Of a DNA stretch of 46,511 bases, positions 26,801 through 32,837 are shown piece by piece; position 1 is the first letter of the stretch, and each line of letters begins with the position of its first letter. The position numbers and the translations under genes are program-made. Source of the stretch: an uncultured Saprospiraceae bacterium. GTDB taxonomy: Bacteria > Bacteroidota > Bacteroidia > Chitinophagales > Saprospiraceae. Where the stretch lies: positions 1 through 46,511 of the forward strand of contig CALFBG010000194.1 of assembly GCA_937951685.1 (NCBI GenBank). The letters run 5' to 3'. The notes below the pieces were generated by a model. That model did not search any database. It saw only the letters and a program-made list of their open reading frames with translations, and had not been told where the DNA came from.

Positions 26801-28852
26801 CGTACTCGGATCAACCGGTGTTGTAAAAGTATTATCGGTGTACCCAAAAGTAGTCCGATTTACACTGAAGTTCATGGATTGGATTCCAGTATCACAGTTA
26901 AAAACGGAAGGTGGACACGGTGGGATTTCAGCATGGAGTTGAGGACCACTTAATTCGCCACAATACCATAAATGTTTACAATCACAATCCGGACAATAAA
27001 ACGAAAACTCCGTAGGGAAAGTCGTTGGTCCTAGCGTTGCCGTACAGTTGGCTTCAAAAGCTAAGATTAATTCAAAAGTTTGATTGATTGATTGAAAGGC
27101 AGCGTCGTAGTTTAAGTATAAGGTATCATTACTGATCGTATTAGATTTCAAAGGAAAGCCGATGGCAGAACCTTCCGTTTTCAAAATCGTTTCGCTAATT
27201 ACTGGAAAGACGCCCGAAGGAATCGCAACGGCAATTTGAAATTCTTCTTGGTTGCTACAGCTTCGATCAAAGAAACGCACTCGACGTTCTTGAGTATGGG
27301 TAACGAGGAAAGTATCTCGCTCTACGAAAGCATCCGGATCGGTGAAGTTATTGACGTCTTCTCGATCGTGGCTGGGTGCATTAAAAATTTGTCCCAAGGT
27401 TTCCAAGCGTACTAAACAAGCATTTGTAAAGTCTACTTTTGCGCCCATATTGGTTTTGAAAATATTCGCACATTCGTCTGAAGTAGATTGTGCAACCGTA
27501 CAGTCGAACTCGAAGTACGCTACAATTTCAAAAGAATCTAACGTTTGTAAATCATCAAAATAGCCATCATTATCAAAATCACTTAATCCACCTGGTCCAT
27601 CGGGGTCAACCCCAAAAACAAGCGGATTTTCTGCAAGGTTGATATAAGTAATCCCCGGTGGTAAAGTTAACCCTGCAACTTCAATTTGTGTAATGGTATA
27701 ACCATTCTCTGCTAAAAGATCAAAGTCAATACCTAAACCAAATCCCACACCGACGTCAACCATCGTCGCAAAACCTGCATTCACTTCTACGCCATTATTG
27801 GATACAGTAAAAGTAGTTACTCCGGGTTGACAATATCCAGTATTCGCATTTGGAATGGTTCCGAAATTATCATAAATCACACTTGGTGTTCCTTCTCCAA
27901 TAAAAACGTTATGCGTATCAGATTCTTCTACACAAGTATTGCCATCACAGCCCCAAGTTACACTGTGCCGACTTCTTCGATCATCACTACAGACCAAAAC
28001 ACAAAAATTCTCGGTAATCGTTACCGTTTCGTTTTGTCCTAAAAATAGATCTCCATTGGCGCCAGTTCCTGTGTTATTCACGAATTGTGTTCCGTCAATC
28101 GTTGCGGTAATAATTGTATCGCCACTAACTGGATCGAAAGTTTTTGTAACGGGCGTTGGAATGCCGTTGACTAAGATATCTGTAATGTAGATACCATCGT
28201 TTTGTACATTGGTATATTCTATTTGATCCAAATATCCTAATAGTCCTGTATTATTGACCGTCACATCTCTAGAATAGCAATCTCCTACTCGTGTAAAACC
28301 GTAAGTATTCAATACGGAAATATCTAAAGAAGCATAAACTAAAGAGTTTTTATATTCAACATTGTTGTCACTTTCTTGTAGATTGGTTGTTGCACCTAGA
28401 TCGTAAGTAAAATCCCAGACATCAAAAACTTCTATCGCTCCGTTTTGGAATAAGGTATCCAAATAATTACAATTTGCGCGGATCGAGAAGCGAATCTCAA
28501 CGTCTGTTATTCCAGAAGGTCCCATGTCGGGTAGTGAAAATACAGGTTTTGTTACATCGGAAGCATCGACTAGTGCGACGCCTGGCGTAGAATTCGCGAG
28601 ATCAATGCTAACAAACTCAACCCCTTGAAAGAGGTTTGCAGTAGCAAAAATGTTGCTCCGAATGTCTGGTGATAGCCCATCTAGGCTTACCAAAACGGTC
28701 TCCATATCCGGATCTCCACAGACATTCAAGAAGTCGGGTACCGTCGTCAAATCCAAAAACTCGACTTGAAGATTATTTTGGGCCTGTAGCGTCTTGAAGG
28801 AATTTGTCAGTAAAAATAGAACAACCGAGAAGAAGTAAATTTGCTTTTTCAT
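17804..28852 (-). CDS. Giant SprB-like surface protein, gliding-motility-associated C-terminal domain
   Basis: A 3,682-aa secreted protein. The signal peptide is MKKQIYFFSVVLFLLTNSF... ending at ...LQAQ. Residues ~26-1650 are a long beta-rich, Asp/Thr/Cys-containing region that I cannot assign to a family. About 1660-1900 are PKD/Ig-like modules (GGTMPYSYNWEPAG, TATGCTDVDTIQV). About 1956-3129 hold three consecutive ~390-residue super-repeats, each made of five SprB-like modules (TCGNxDG, TCQAxDG, PDCNxxNG, NGGIEF, GGTGxYxFDW). About 3150-3480 include a unique segment and two Cys-rich modules (DTACIVACD, DSACIVMCD). About 3490-3590 are a cadherin-tandem-like module (PPIANDDYDTTLIGEP). About 3595-3682 are the gliding-motility C-terminal domain (SPNRDGVNDVF, IYNRWGNRVYQ, DGTYYYLLQL), which directs T9SS export. 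Function as an adhesin or motility protein is inferred from SprB. Confidence 0.93.
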   Translation of the reverse strand: MKKQIYFFSVVLFLLTNSFKTLQAQNNLQVEFLDLTTVPDFLNVCGDPDMETVLVSLDGLSPDIRSNIFATANLFQGVEFVSIDLANSTPGVALVDASDVTKPVFSLPDMGPSGITDVEIRFSIRANCNYLDTLFQNGAIEVFDVWDFTYDLGATTNLQESDNNVEYKNSLVYASLDISVLNTYGFTRVGDCYSRDVTVNNTGLLGYLDQIEYTNVQNDGIYITDILVNGIPTPVTKTFDPVSGDTIITATIDGTQFVNNTGTGANGDLFLGQNETVTITENFCVLVCSDDRRSRHSVTWGCDGNTCVEESDTHNVFIGEGTPSVIYDNFGTIPNANTGYCQPGVTTFTVSNNGVEVNAGFATMVDVGVGFGLGIDFDLLAENGYTITQIEVAGLTLPPGITYINLAENPLVFGVDPDGPGGLSDFDNDGYFDDLQTLDSFEIVAYFEFDCTVAQSTSDECANIFKTNMGAKVDFTNACLVRLETLGQIFNAPSHDREDVNNFTDPDAFVERDTFLVTHTQERRVRFFDRSCSNQEEFQIAVAIPSGVFPVISETILKTEGSAIGFPLKSNTISNDTLYLNYDAAFQSINQTFELILAFEANCTATLGPTTFPTEFSFYCPDCDCKHLWYCGELSGPQLHAEIPPCPPSVFNCDTGIQSMNFSVNRTTFGYTDNTFTTPVDPSTVNQKVALSCDSVQMTLTNIVGSTPITDSIGMVINYNNPDGSLDVEEIFIFDYATVRIVQSGTEFLCTVDTSVLSVVAIDSVKILTFDLNECLVNLGIGALTLGDSIQFIGNFSVNPEGPYDNDFTIVPNFRGYGYARVDGTDYACDNFGENFYLSKIGTTISIPSSNSNPEGCEETFLRYEINGINAGFDDLEWFPNEYRKAVKVDSIVFNFDPAVFEGFSFFEPEVSVHGHPIHGSSYFPMTPFDSFPSGVYVARFDTLSIPPSLNESSGSYAFSFRVRVVPNCRSLFGSSNNNNCFQMDPRLVYLDRYYADEIGDGSCVDSIEFDETRIICYDEPPILSFQSIEPDLNLKIDTAVWEFNHCNTSVTVGAGLTWIALEDTTGVIEVVSMELIDDPLNPVPLTFVPYGTNGNKYFAYTEGLEQGDGMSTLEEICNLIRVKALVTACGITNLTARSGWNCVAYPEVDWNPELYPPCEEENIALSVNTLDPFLDAFVTDQPSTNPEICDTSSITILVRNTGQGSTFDMVSQFIIPLEGATLVPGSFEVAYPSDTTFVTALADPTNVGVNTRGIIYEYTDFSNLNSFLDNSGLPGFDASNPDSNYNEFKIRYRFITDCNFRSGSISYYSFQGVEGCGDTTNIETGETFPITVQGGEPDPTKIFEIFLSGDTTLTPAQPSPLEITIVNRTTTPSDTTDKVLLLIPGDIAYDANSTTLIQPGSWALTEPQIEITSGGFQQLYWCLPVGMVLNDTARFSISLTPPDYDCDTDSIDVGLHTILRKDLTCSTGGMCTVETVSSTNGNDLTTLRINQRVLNLDLTSITSNCDASNAEQVNVVGNIINSVFPFPNVNFDIKYYYDDDANGIYDGTEVELASFTESGPLTSGEALPIDHSFLADQNQLCNILLRIDSTGLGLCDHFEFAFPAPTLQNAGTDELFCTLTPTTINLPLGDPDCNALLGYGYNWTAIAPATLADLSQTDIPDPILNVPHDGITEDTLRYVLETTRPSCGAITRDTVTIIRANGVDVVGNSVEITGGSSVSLMPTVTGGTMPYSYNWEPAGTLDDPTAANPVATPIADTDYIVTVTTATGCTDVDTIQVTLASPVIAVVNPSDTTICNNQSVQLLASGGTDYLWVPNPGNPTTGNLNALNIANPIFSNGVGGVTYNYEVIVSDVAFPGITDTATVTINTLVSPIVVTGVGDLEDCVGDTVPVSIQIDQNILSYTISGTGVFNNDVIVGANTLTFNAIYTGVVSNFTVSLIGDTDACPVVESFAFRACGTPCPPLDLNGITVVETTCGNSDGRIDLMLVGDPANYTYEWSPDIGTELGSGEERIDLPFGGYSITVTSASNLNCVTVLNAFVPNSDGPTASVETTAASCQAADGTASLSPSNYTYDWGFGTGSSLTGLSAGIYYPTVTNPANPTCSNVVEVIIQEDNPLLADVNITTQPDCGVSNGSASINVANGSGSYSFFWADGNTNQARTDLGAGIYSITITDDGPSACEIPFIFVLTDDVPAGAVTIDNINNVTCPGAANGGIEFSIVFDPAFVAPADTIISDGFATYENGSLPAGNYCLEIIDGNGCVAGGECFTIEAPDPVLLDFILVDECDGAPGSIELLVSGGTGTYQFDWSDLAGSDNPQHRGSLSAGTYTVIVTDANGCISTNTVVIELCPNSCETATIVGTTATMATCGNADGSAIITVTGDPNDYNFTWSPNVGVQGVGVNTRTNLSFGGYSVTIANVSDPACFTVTEILIANSDGPQATFTKTPATCQASDGSASLTPTTFNYTWFDAATVATRSDLASGVYFVTVVDPANPTCPNVIEILIEEDNPLEATAEINAQPDCNENNGSVTINVTGGTNYTFLWEDNVTTQTRTDLAAGIHRVTVSDSDPTTMCELPFIFILTDNVPAATVTIDSVIHISCPGETNGGIEYTVNFDPAFAAPADTLISNSFTLFENGSLGVGVYCIELRDNNNCVAGGACFEIEAPDPIDVQIALTPDCNAGGTVDLIIAGGTGPYTVDWADINGIDDPVNRVDLQMGTYDFTILDANNCSYANQTAIEACPCTTPTLNSVVMVESTCGNEDGMITINLVEAAADYEYTWSPDLGTSIGDGNTRVNLPFGGYTVSISEPGITNCILAVPVVVVNSDGPTASASTTPATCQAADGTATLLPATLTYLWEDNIEANTRTDLSAGSYFVTITDPNTPDCANAILVEVLSENPLEAIADVTTKPDCNASNGVATINVTNGSGNYTYLWADGVTTQSRSDLASGIHMVTITDTDASMCALPFLFVVTDNVAEGTVVLDSVININCFGAANGGIEFTINFDPSFVAPADTVITDGVTNFTNGALPTGDYCMIITDANDCVGGGICFTIETPDALDLHFAVQPACDTLGTIDVTVNGGTPDFNFDWDDIVGTTDEEDRDSLATGDYSLTVTDANGCVISESSVTVPVCPDNECDFFSAQDSLTIETEDCGGLTNLCLNLPLEDLLNFNITVNGAPYTGIFPGCSFDTTGSYQYIDLVNSVGPFEVNGWTVDGNMFSSGTFITPSDLVDSMNIWDPMGEWSISTVGAFIIGGASGSDYGTLFVKDLTTQAIFEFQYNSALLATNYGLELPLGDNEVIITNTTGCSDTLMTSVVCVNPDTIYITILEEEMDTVCFNDLELMGAIDTLYNYCALDNVEIEILEDTSCVVFTGVLIGFDTACIVACDTFGICDTTFVIIEVIPDSSLISTDVVCDTIFINSEVVYCPDTTELQGNIVYFENICEEESDGEVNFYLSQDSLCVFYTGQALGQDSACIVMCDDLGECDTTYFCISVIEYLLPPIANDDYDTTLIGEPVVINVKANDVTLGGLDTFYIVNEPLYGTLGIPGSANGFNPDCTITYNASDEYCEREDYFTYAICNANGCDTATVYVWLECADIVIFTAVSPNRDGVNDVFFISGIEDFPNSELEIYNRWGNRVYQKVGYKNDWRGTWDGDKDLPDGTYYYLLQLNDPQDTRVFSGYLELYR
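19465..22985 (-). repeat. Three tandem ~1.17-kb coding super-repeats
   Basis: Within the giant gene, three units lie at roughly 21815-22985, 20640-21815 and 19465-20640. Each encodes about 390 residues in the same order of five modules, recognisable by VxxTCGNxDG, NSDGPxA...TCQAxDG, PDCNxxNG, NGGIExxxxFDP and GGTGxYxxDW. Phrases such as FDPAFVAPADT and IEAPDP recur in all three or in two of the three. The units have diverged at the DNA level, so the duplication is old or under diversifying pressure. Confidence 0.85.
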
Positions 28853-28870
28853 GAGTTTGTTTTGGTTAAA

Positions 28871-28937
28871 TTATTCTTCATAAAAATTTGCCGTAAGCGC
28901 CTAAAAACGACCATTACTAGCTTAACTTGAAGAATAA
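28871..28937 (-). repeat. 9-bp inverted repeat in the leader of the giant gene
   Basis: TTATTCTTC (28871-28879) pairs perfectly with GAAGAATAA (28929-28937), 49 bases apart and 20-85 bases ahead of the ATG. It could fold the leader of the giant gene or serve as a binding site; no known motif matches. Confidence 0.5.
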
Positions 28938-28948
28938 TCCCAGGATTA

Positions 28949-28980
28949 CAATTTAGCATATACTAAATTCACGCAACAAA
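28949..28980 (-). promoter_or_regulatory. Possible promoter of the giant gene
   Basis: On the minus strand there is TTTG (28977-28980), 21 bases of spacer, then TAAATTG (28949-28955). It resembles TTTG/TAnnTTTG but lacks one T in the -7 element. It overlaps a 7-bp palindrome (AATTTAG/CTAAATT, 28950-28969). Confidence 0.3.
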
Positions 28981-29320
28981 AGGAGGACATAACCCTTTGA
29001 TTAACAAACACTTATTTAGATAAAATATCTTTTCAAATAGAGCAAGTCAAAATTACGTGAATCAATAGCAAAAAATTGTCCAAAATCATACCAAATTTTA
29101 ATAATATTTCAAGCTCAGCAGCCCCGCTTCTAAGAAAGAGGACTACTGATCTTCACGGATTAATACATTAATTATTTTTAATATAAAAAAGTCACCTGTC
29201 ACAAATAATAACTTGTCCCTTCGAAAGTTAAGCGTCACATTTCGCATATTTTTGCTAAAATTTTGGGATCAAATCTTCGGTATATTCTTTTCCTTACTGA
29301 TCGAAAGTGATTAGGTAATC

Positions 29321-29367
29321 GTAAAACACAAAAGATGAAAGCTCAGCCGAAGCCAAACTTTCATCTT
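29321..29367 (-). terminator. Rho-independent terminator of the 735-aa T9SS protein gene
   Basis: On the minus strand, a 10-bp stem (AAGATGAAAG/CTTTCATCTT, 29332-29341 and 29358-29367) encloses a second small GC stem with a TTCG loop. It is followed by the U-rich tail TTTTGTGTTTTAC. It lies about 45 bases beyond the stop codon. Confidence 0.75.
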
Positions 29368-29410
29368 GTCGTTATCTCTTATTCAATGTTGTCTTACCGC
29401 TCTATGGTAT

Positions 29411-31618
29411 CTATTGCAAAAGTAGTTTTTGCTGGAAACTACCGAAATTCGTTTTAAAGTAAACTAAGTACAAGCCTCGTGGCAACGCATCGTCAAAGCT
29501 CATTTGCGTTTTAAACTGACCATCTGGTATCGTTTGTTCTGGTGTTTGTTTGATCAATTGACCTTGTAGATTGTAAACCTCGACGCTTAGCGTCAAGTCT
29601 TCCGGTGCAGAAAGTGTTAAATTGACGAGTCCCTTCGTTGGATTTGGAAATACTTCCGTCGAAACGGCTGATTCAGTTGTTGCAACTCCTTCTTCTTTCA
29701 TATGAAGGCCGCCCCCTCCTATGTGATGACAATTTGAGCAAACCTTAGAAGACCATTGAATAGAACCATCGCTACAGTCAGAACCGACGATGATGCTATG
29801 GCAATTTGAATTAACAATATAAGGCAGGTAGAAATAATTATTCGTCGTCGTCCACTGGGTCACCGTGGGTGCGGTCGTCGTCAAACAACATTCTGGGTCA
29901 TTCCAAGTTACTCGAATCCAATACTGATCTGGATCGTTCGTATTTCCTAAACCAAGCGTCCACCAAGAGACTTTTGCCGTCTGACAATCATATTTTACGT
30001 TAACAGGTTTTTTACAGCAAGATTCCAAAACAGTGAACCGATGCACAACCGGCATCCACCCCGTATTGGCACTCTGTACCGCAAGTTTGATTTCGTATTC
30101 GTAGCCTGGGTGAAATTGTTTTGGTGCAAACTCATCCGTTAGATTAAGTGTTGGTACTTGACCTTGCGTCCAACCCAGTCCTGCATACCAACTGAAATTT
30201 CCAGAACTTCCAATAGGTCTTCTCCAAGCATCAATGTAATAAGCAGTTTCGTTCTGTGAAGCCGTACCATCAAAATAAATATCTTCGTCGGGGCAAAAAA
30301 CATTTTGTGAAGCACCACTACTATTTTCAAAGTGAAAAGCCGCAACCGCACAATCCGTACTCCCGAAAATTTGCGTTGTAAAGAACTTAGATCCACATTC
30401 GATGGTATTGACCGTCGCAGAAATGGATGTTGTACTCGTGATGTTTACCTTCGCTCTAAGTGTCAGTTCATCACTATTGCTTCCACAACCCGCAACACAT
30501 TCCCAAAGGAACGAGTTATAACTCCAATTTACCGAGGTATTATTCACTGGAATATTACCATAACGGTTGATCTTAAAGGTAACTTCCTTATTTTGGCAAA
30601 CGTACTTTTTAGAGCGATTAATATAATAATCACAATCATAAGGTAAAAATTGATAACAATCACTGATTGGAAAAGTACTATTAAAATAATGATCAAATAA
30701 ATCGACCGGGTCCGTTGCCATGTCTCCCGCGTAAGAAGGACCATCGTTTTTATCGTCCCAAGTCCAAGGGGCATTTGCTTTATTATCTCCTCCATTATCT
30801 CCACTAAACTTTCCCCAAGAAGCAAAAGTCTCCGAATTATTTCGACGGCTCCAAAGTCCGCCCCCTTCAAAAATATCAACTAATTCATATTTCACATCGG
30901 AGTCGTTAATGGTTATGGGAAACTCCGCATTGTTTGCCGCACTCGATTTATAAGTCACTGTACCATCTTCATCAAAGCCAATTTGAGGCCAAGCTTTACA
31001 ACCATGTCCTTTCGCTTCTTGTGAAGTTCTTGGATGGGTTCCACCCGAAGTAAATAAAAAACCATCGATACCTTCGTTATCCGCAGAAAGCGAACTACCG
31101 AAGGCTCTGTAAGAATAAAAATCCAAATGAAAAACAGTAATCCCGCCTTCCAGCACGGCATTACTCAGGTCGATAACATTCTCCCCTGTTCTTCTTACAA
31201 TTACTAAAATACCTTCTAAGTCATTCTCATGCTCTGGATCAAAAATTGAATTAGACCAATCCCGAGGATGATAATACGCATAGACTATATACCAGTGCGT
31301 TTTCGTCCAAACGACAGAATAATATACCGCAGCATTATACTGCGAATTTGGAAATTGCGTTAAGTTGTCCCAATTGTTATTACAAACCCAATCGCCGTCA
31401 TAATCAATCGCCGTCAAAAAATCAGAGCGTCCGTTTAAGGAACTGCCACCATCGTTATCCACTTCTTGACTATGCTCCGGTGCGAACTCCAGTGCAATTG
31501 CTAAGTTACACGCAGCCAAAGAACTCGCATCCGTTGGCATAGTTGTGCATTGAGCCCAAATACTTTGGGGTAAAAGAAACATCGCAATGAATGCGAGTAA
31601 ACATAATTGTTTTTTCAT
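29411..31618 (-). CDS. T9SS-exported protein with type A C-terminal sorting domain
   Basis: A 735-aa secreted protein. I start it at the ATG 31618, followed by the signal peptide MKKQLCLLAFIAMFLLPQSIWAQ; the frame runs 15 codons further upstream without an export signal. Residues ~20-330 form the functional domain. It contains AAVYYSVVWTKTHWYIVYAY, YHPRDWSN and HENDLEGILVIVRR, a H-x-x-D-x-E arrangement that recalls the Vps62/NPP1-type surface fold but is not a proven match. Residues ~345-640 contain Cys-bearing Ig/PKD- or fibronectin-like segments. The last ~80 residues (VFPNPTKGLVNLTLSAPEDL, VYNLQGQLIKQ, LPRGLYLVYFKTNFG, QKLLLQ) are a textbook T9SS type A sorting domain, cleaved on secretion. 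It lies between the giant T9SS protein and an orphan sorting domain of the same type, so this is a small T9SS cargo cluster. Activity unknown. Confidence 0.9.
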   Translation of the reverse strand: MKKQLCLLAFIAMFLLPQSIWAQCTTMPTDASSLAACNLAIALEFAPEHSQEVDNDGGSSLNGRSDFLTAIDYDGDWVCNNNWDNLTQFPNSQYNAAVYYSVVWTKTHWYIVYAYYHPRDWSNSIFDPEHENDLEGILVIVRRTGENVIDLSNAVLEGGITVFHLDFYSYRAFGSSLSADNEGIDGFLFTSGGTHPRTSQEAKGHGCKAWPQIGFDEDGTVTYKSSAANNAEFPITINDSDVKYELVDIFEGGGLWSRRNNSETFASWGKFSGDNGGDNKANAPWTWDDKNDGPSYAGDMATDPVDLFDHYFNSTFPISDCYQFLPYDCDYYINRSKKYVCQNKEVTFKINRYGNIPVNNTSVNWSYNSFLWECVAGCGSNSDELTLRAKVNITSTTSISATVNTIECGSKFFTTQIFGSTDCAVAAFHFENSSGASQNVFCPDEDIYFDGTASQNETAYYIDAWRRPIGSSGNFSWYAGLGWTQGQVPTLNLTDEFAPKQFHPGYEYEIKLAVQSANTGWMPVVHRFTVLESCCKKPVNVKYDCQTAKVSWWTLGLGNTNDPDQYWIRVTWNDPECCLTTTAPTVTQWTTTNNYFYLPYIVNSNCHSIIVGSDCSDGSIQWSSKVCSNCHHIGGGGLHMKEEGVATTESAVSTEVFPNPTKGLVNLTLSAPEDLTLSVEVYNLQGQLIKQTPEQTIPDGQFKTQMSFDDALPRGLYLVYFKTNFGSFQQKLLLQ

Positions 31619-31724
31619 AATTTTTACGTTTGCTTCCCAAGCAAGTGTTGAGTCGTAAGTCAAAGCTTGCCTAAGAATCGTTATTTAATGTTTTGAAATT
31701 ATTTAAGTACTTGATGCTTTCCTT

Positions 31725-32024
31725 TTATTCTTGCAAAATGATACGCTTTTGGAATACACCGTAGTTTGTTTTTAATAAAATAAAATATACGCCCCTTGGT
31801 AAAGTACGAGCTAACTGCAGTGCCATATTGAATTGACCATCCGCGATTTCTTGCTCCGCTACTTCTTGTATCAAATGACCTTGTACATTGTAAAGTGCTA
31901 ACTCAATTTGTAAATTTTCTGGCGTATTCAAGCTTATATTAAGTAGGCCATTCGTCGGATTAGGATAGACTTTGGGTGTACAAGGTGTTTTTCCGACGAT
32001 CGCAAACGATATAACAATATATTC
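31725..32024 (-). pseudogene. Orphan T9SS type A sorting domain, remnant of a degraded gene
   Basis: A 99-codon frame with no ATG, GTG or TTG at a sensible position, preceded directly by an in-frame TAA (32025-32027). It encodes a complete T9SS C-terminal domain: KVYPNPTNGLLNISLNTPEN, LALYNVQGHLIQE, DGQFNMALQLARTLPRGVYF, LLKTNYGVFQKRIILQE. It closely resembles the same domain of the neighbouring 735-aa gene (PNPTxGLxNxxLxxPExL, LPRGxYxxxxKTNxGxFQ). The ~20 residues before it (EYIVISFAIVGKTPCTPK) show no passenger domain. I read this as the 3' end of a paralogous cargo gene whose body has been lost or scrambled in 32.0-32.8 kb. A TTG start inside it (31931) would cut the conserved VYPNP motif. 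Confidence 0.75.
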
Positions 32025-32837
32025 TTAAATCTATTTTATAATTAAACATTAATACTACGCAATAGAAAACCCTGCAATTTCAGTACGAAATAGCAAACCA
32101 GTTCCTTTTTCTAGTAAAATATATACAAATCAATGTGGAAAGTATGCTTTGTAGTAATTGAAACTACCGGTTGTTACCATTGAACAAACAGCTCAATGGT
32201 TAGGCCTTAAGCGTTATCTTTTTTTTAAAATTAATTGCTCCGATTGAATTCTTGGAGTTGACGTTCTAAACAGGAGTAAATGCGACAAGAAAGTGTATCA
32301 CAAATCTAAAGTGTATTTAGCAAAGTTAAAGCAAGGCACCTTAGGCGAAAGGCAAACAGGTCGTAAATAACCAACAAACTATACTTTATGCATTAAATCT
32401 AAATTTAATACATTCATCAGGACACTTAGTACTAATTTTTTTAATAAAAAAATTGCTATCTCTATTAAAAAGAACTTGTACTCAAGCTAGTTTCAGCATT
32501 GGCACCAAACAATTCTTTATTTAAATTTAGTGCTATCTGGAGATCACTTTTTTAACTTAGAGTTTAGTTGTCGAATGGCGTGATAGTGGAAATCAACATT
32601 AGTTATTCTAGTAATTAAATATATCAAAATATTACCCTATATTCAAATTATTTCATTTTTTTATTAAAAACATGGCGCTATTTAGTAATAAACAAACTAT
32701 AAAAATAGCAAGTTCATACTACACATTTACTTCCTGTCAAATTTCCAAAAAAGCATAAAAAAAAGGAAGCCCAGTAACTGGACTTCCTAAAAACTACGTT
32801 TTATGATATGATAGGGAATATAAAGGGAAAATATAAT
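32025..32837. other. AT-rich intergenic region upstream of the orphan sorting domain
   Basis: About 810 bases in which I find no protein-like frame. A perfect 8-bp hairpin ACCATTGA/TCAATGGT (32176-32200) is followed ~20 bases later by eight T on the plus strand, without a gene to serve. The right end holds the terminator of the 1,498-aa gene. It may be decayed sequence of the gene that once carried the orphan domain. Confidence 0.5.
32757..32787 (-). terminator. Rho-independent terminator of the 1,498-aa protein gene
   Basis: On the minus strand, a 10-bp stem with one mismatch (GGAAGTCCAG/CTGGGCTTCC) and a 3-base loop is followed by eight U encoded by the A-tract 32757-32764. It lies about 50 bases after the stop codon at 32838. 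Confidence 0.9.

Larger units (their letters stand above)
28853..29410. other. Intergenic region: leader of the giant gene and a terminator
   Basis: About 560 bases. The left part is the leader of the giant gene, with a possible promoter at 28949-28980 and a 9-bp inverted repeat. The right end holds the terminator of the 735-aa gene (29321-29367). The AT-rich middle has no recognisable gene. Confidence 0.55.
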
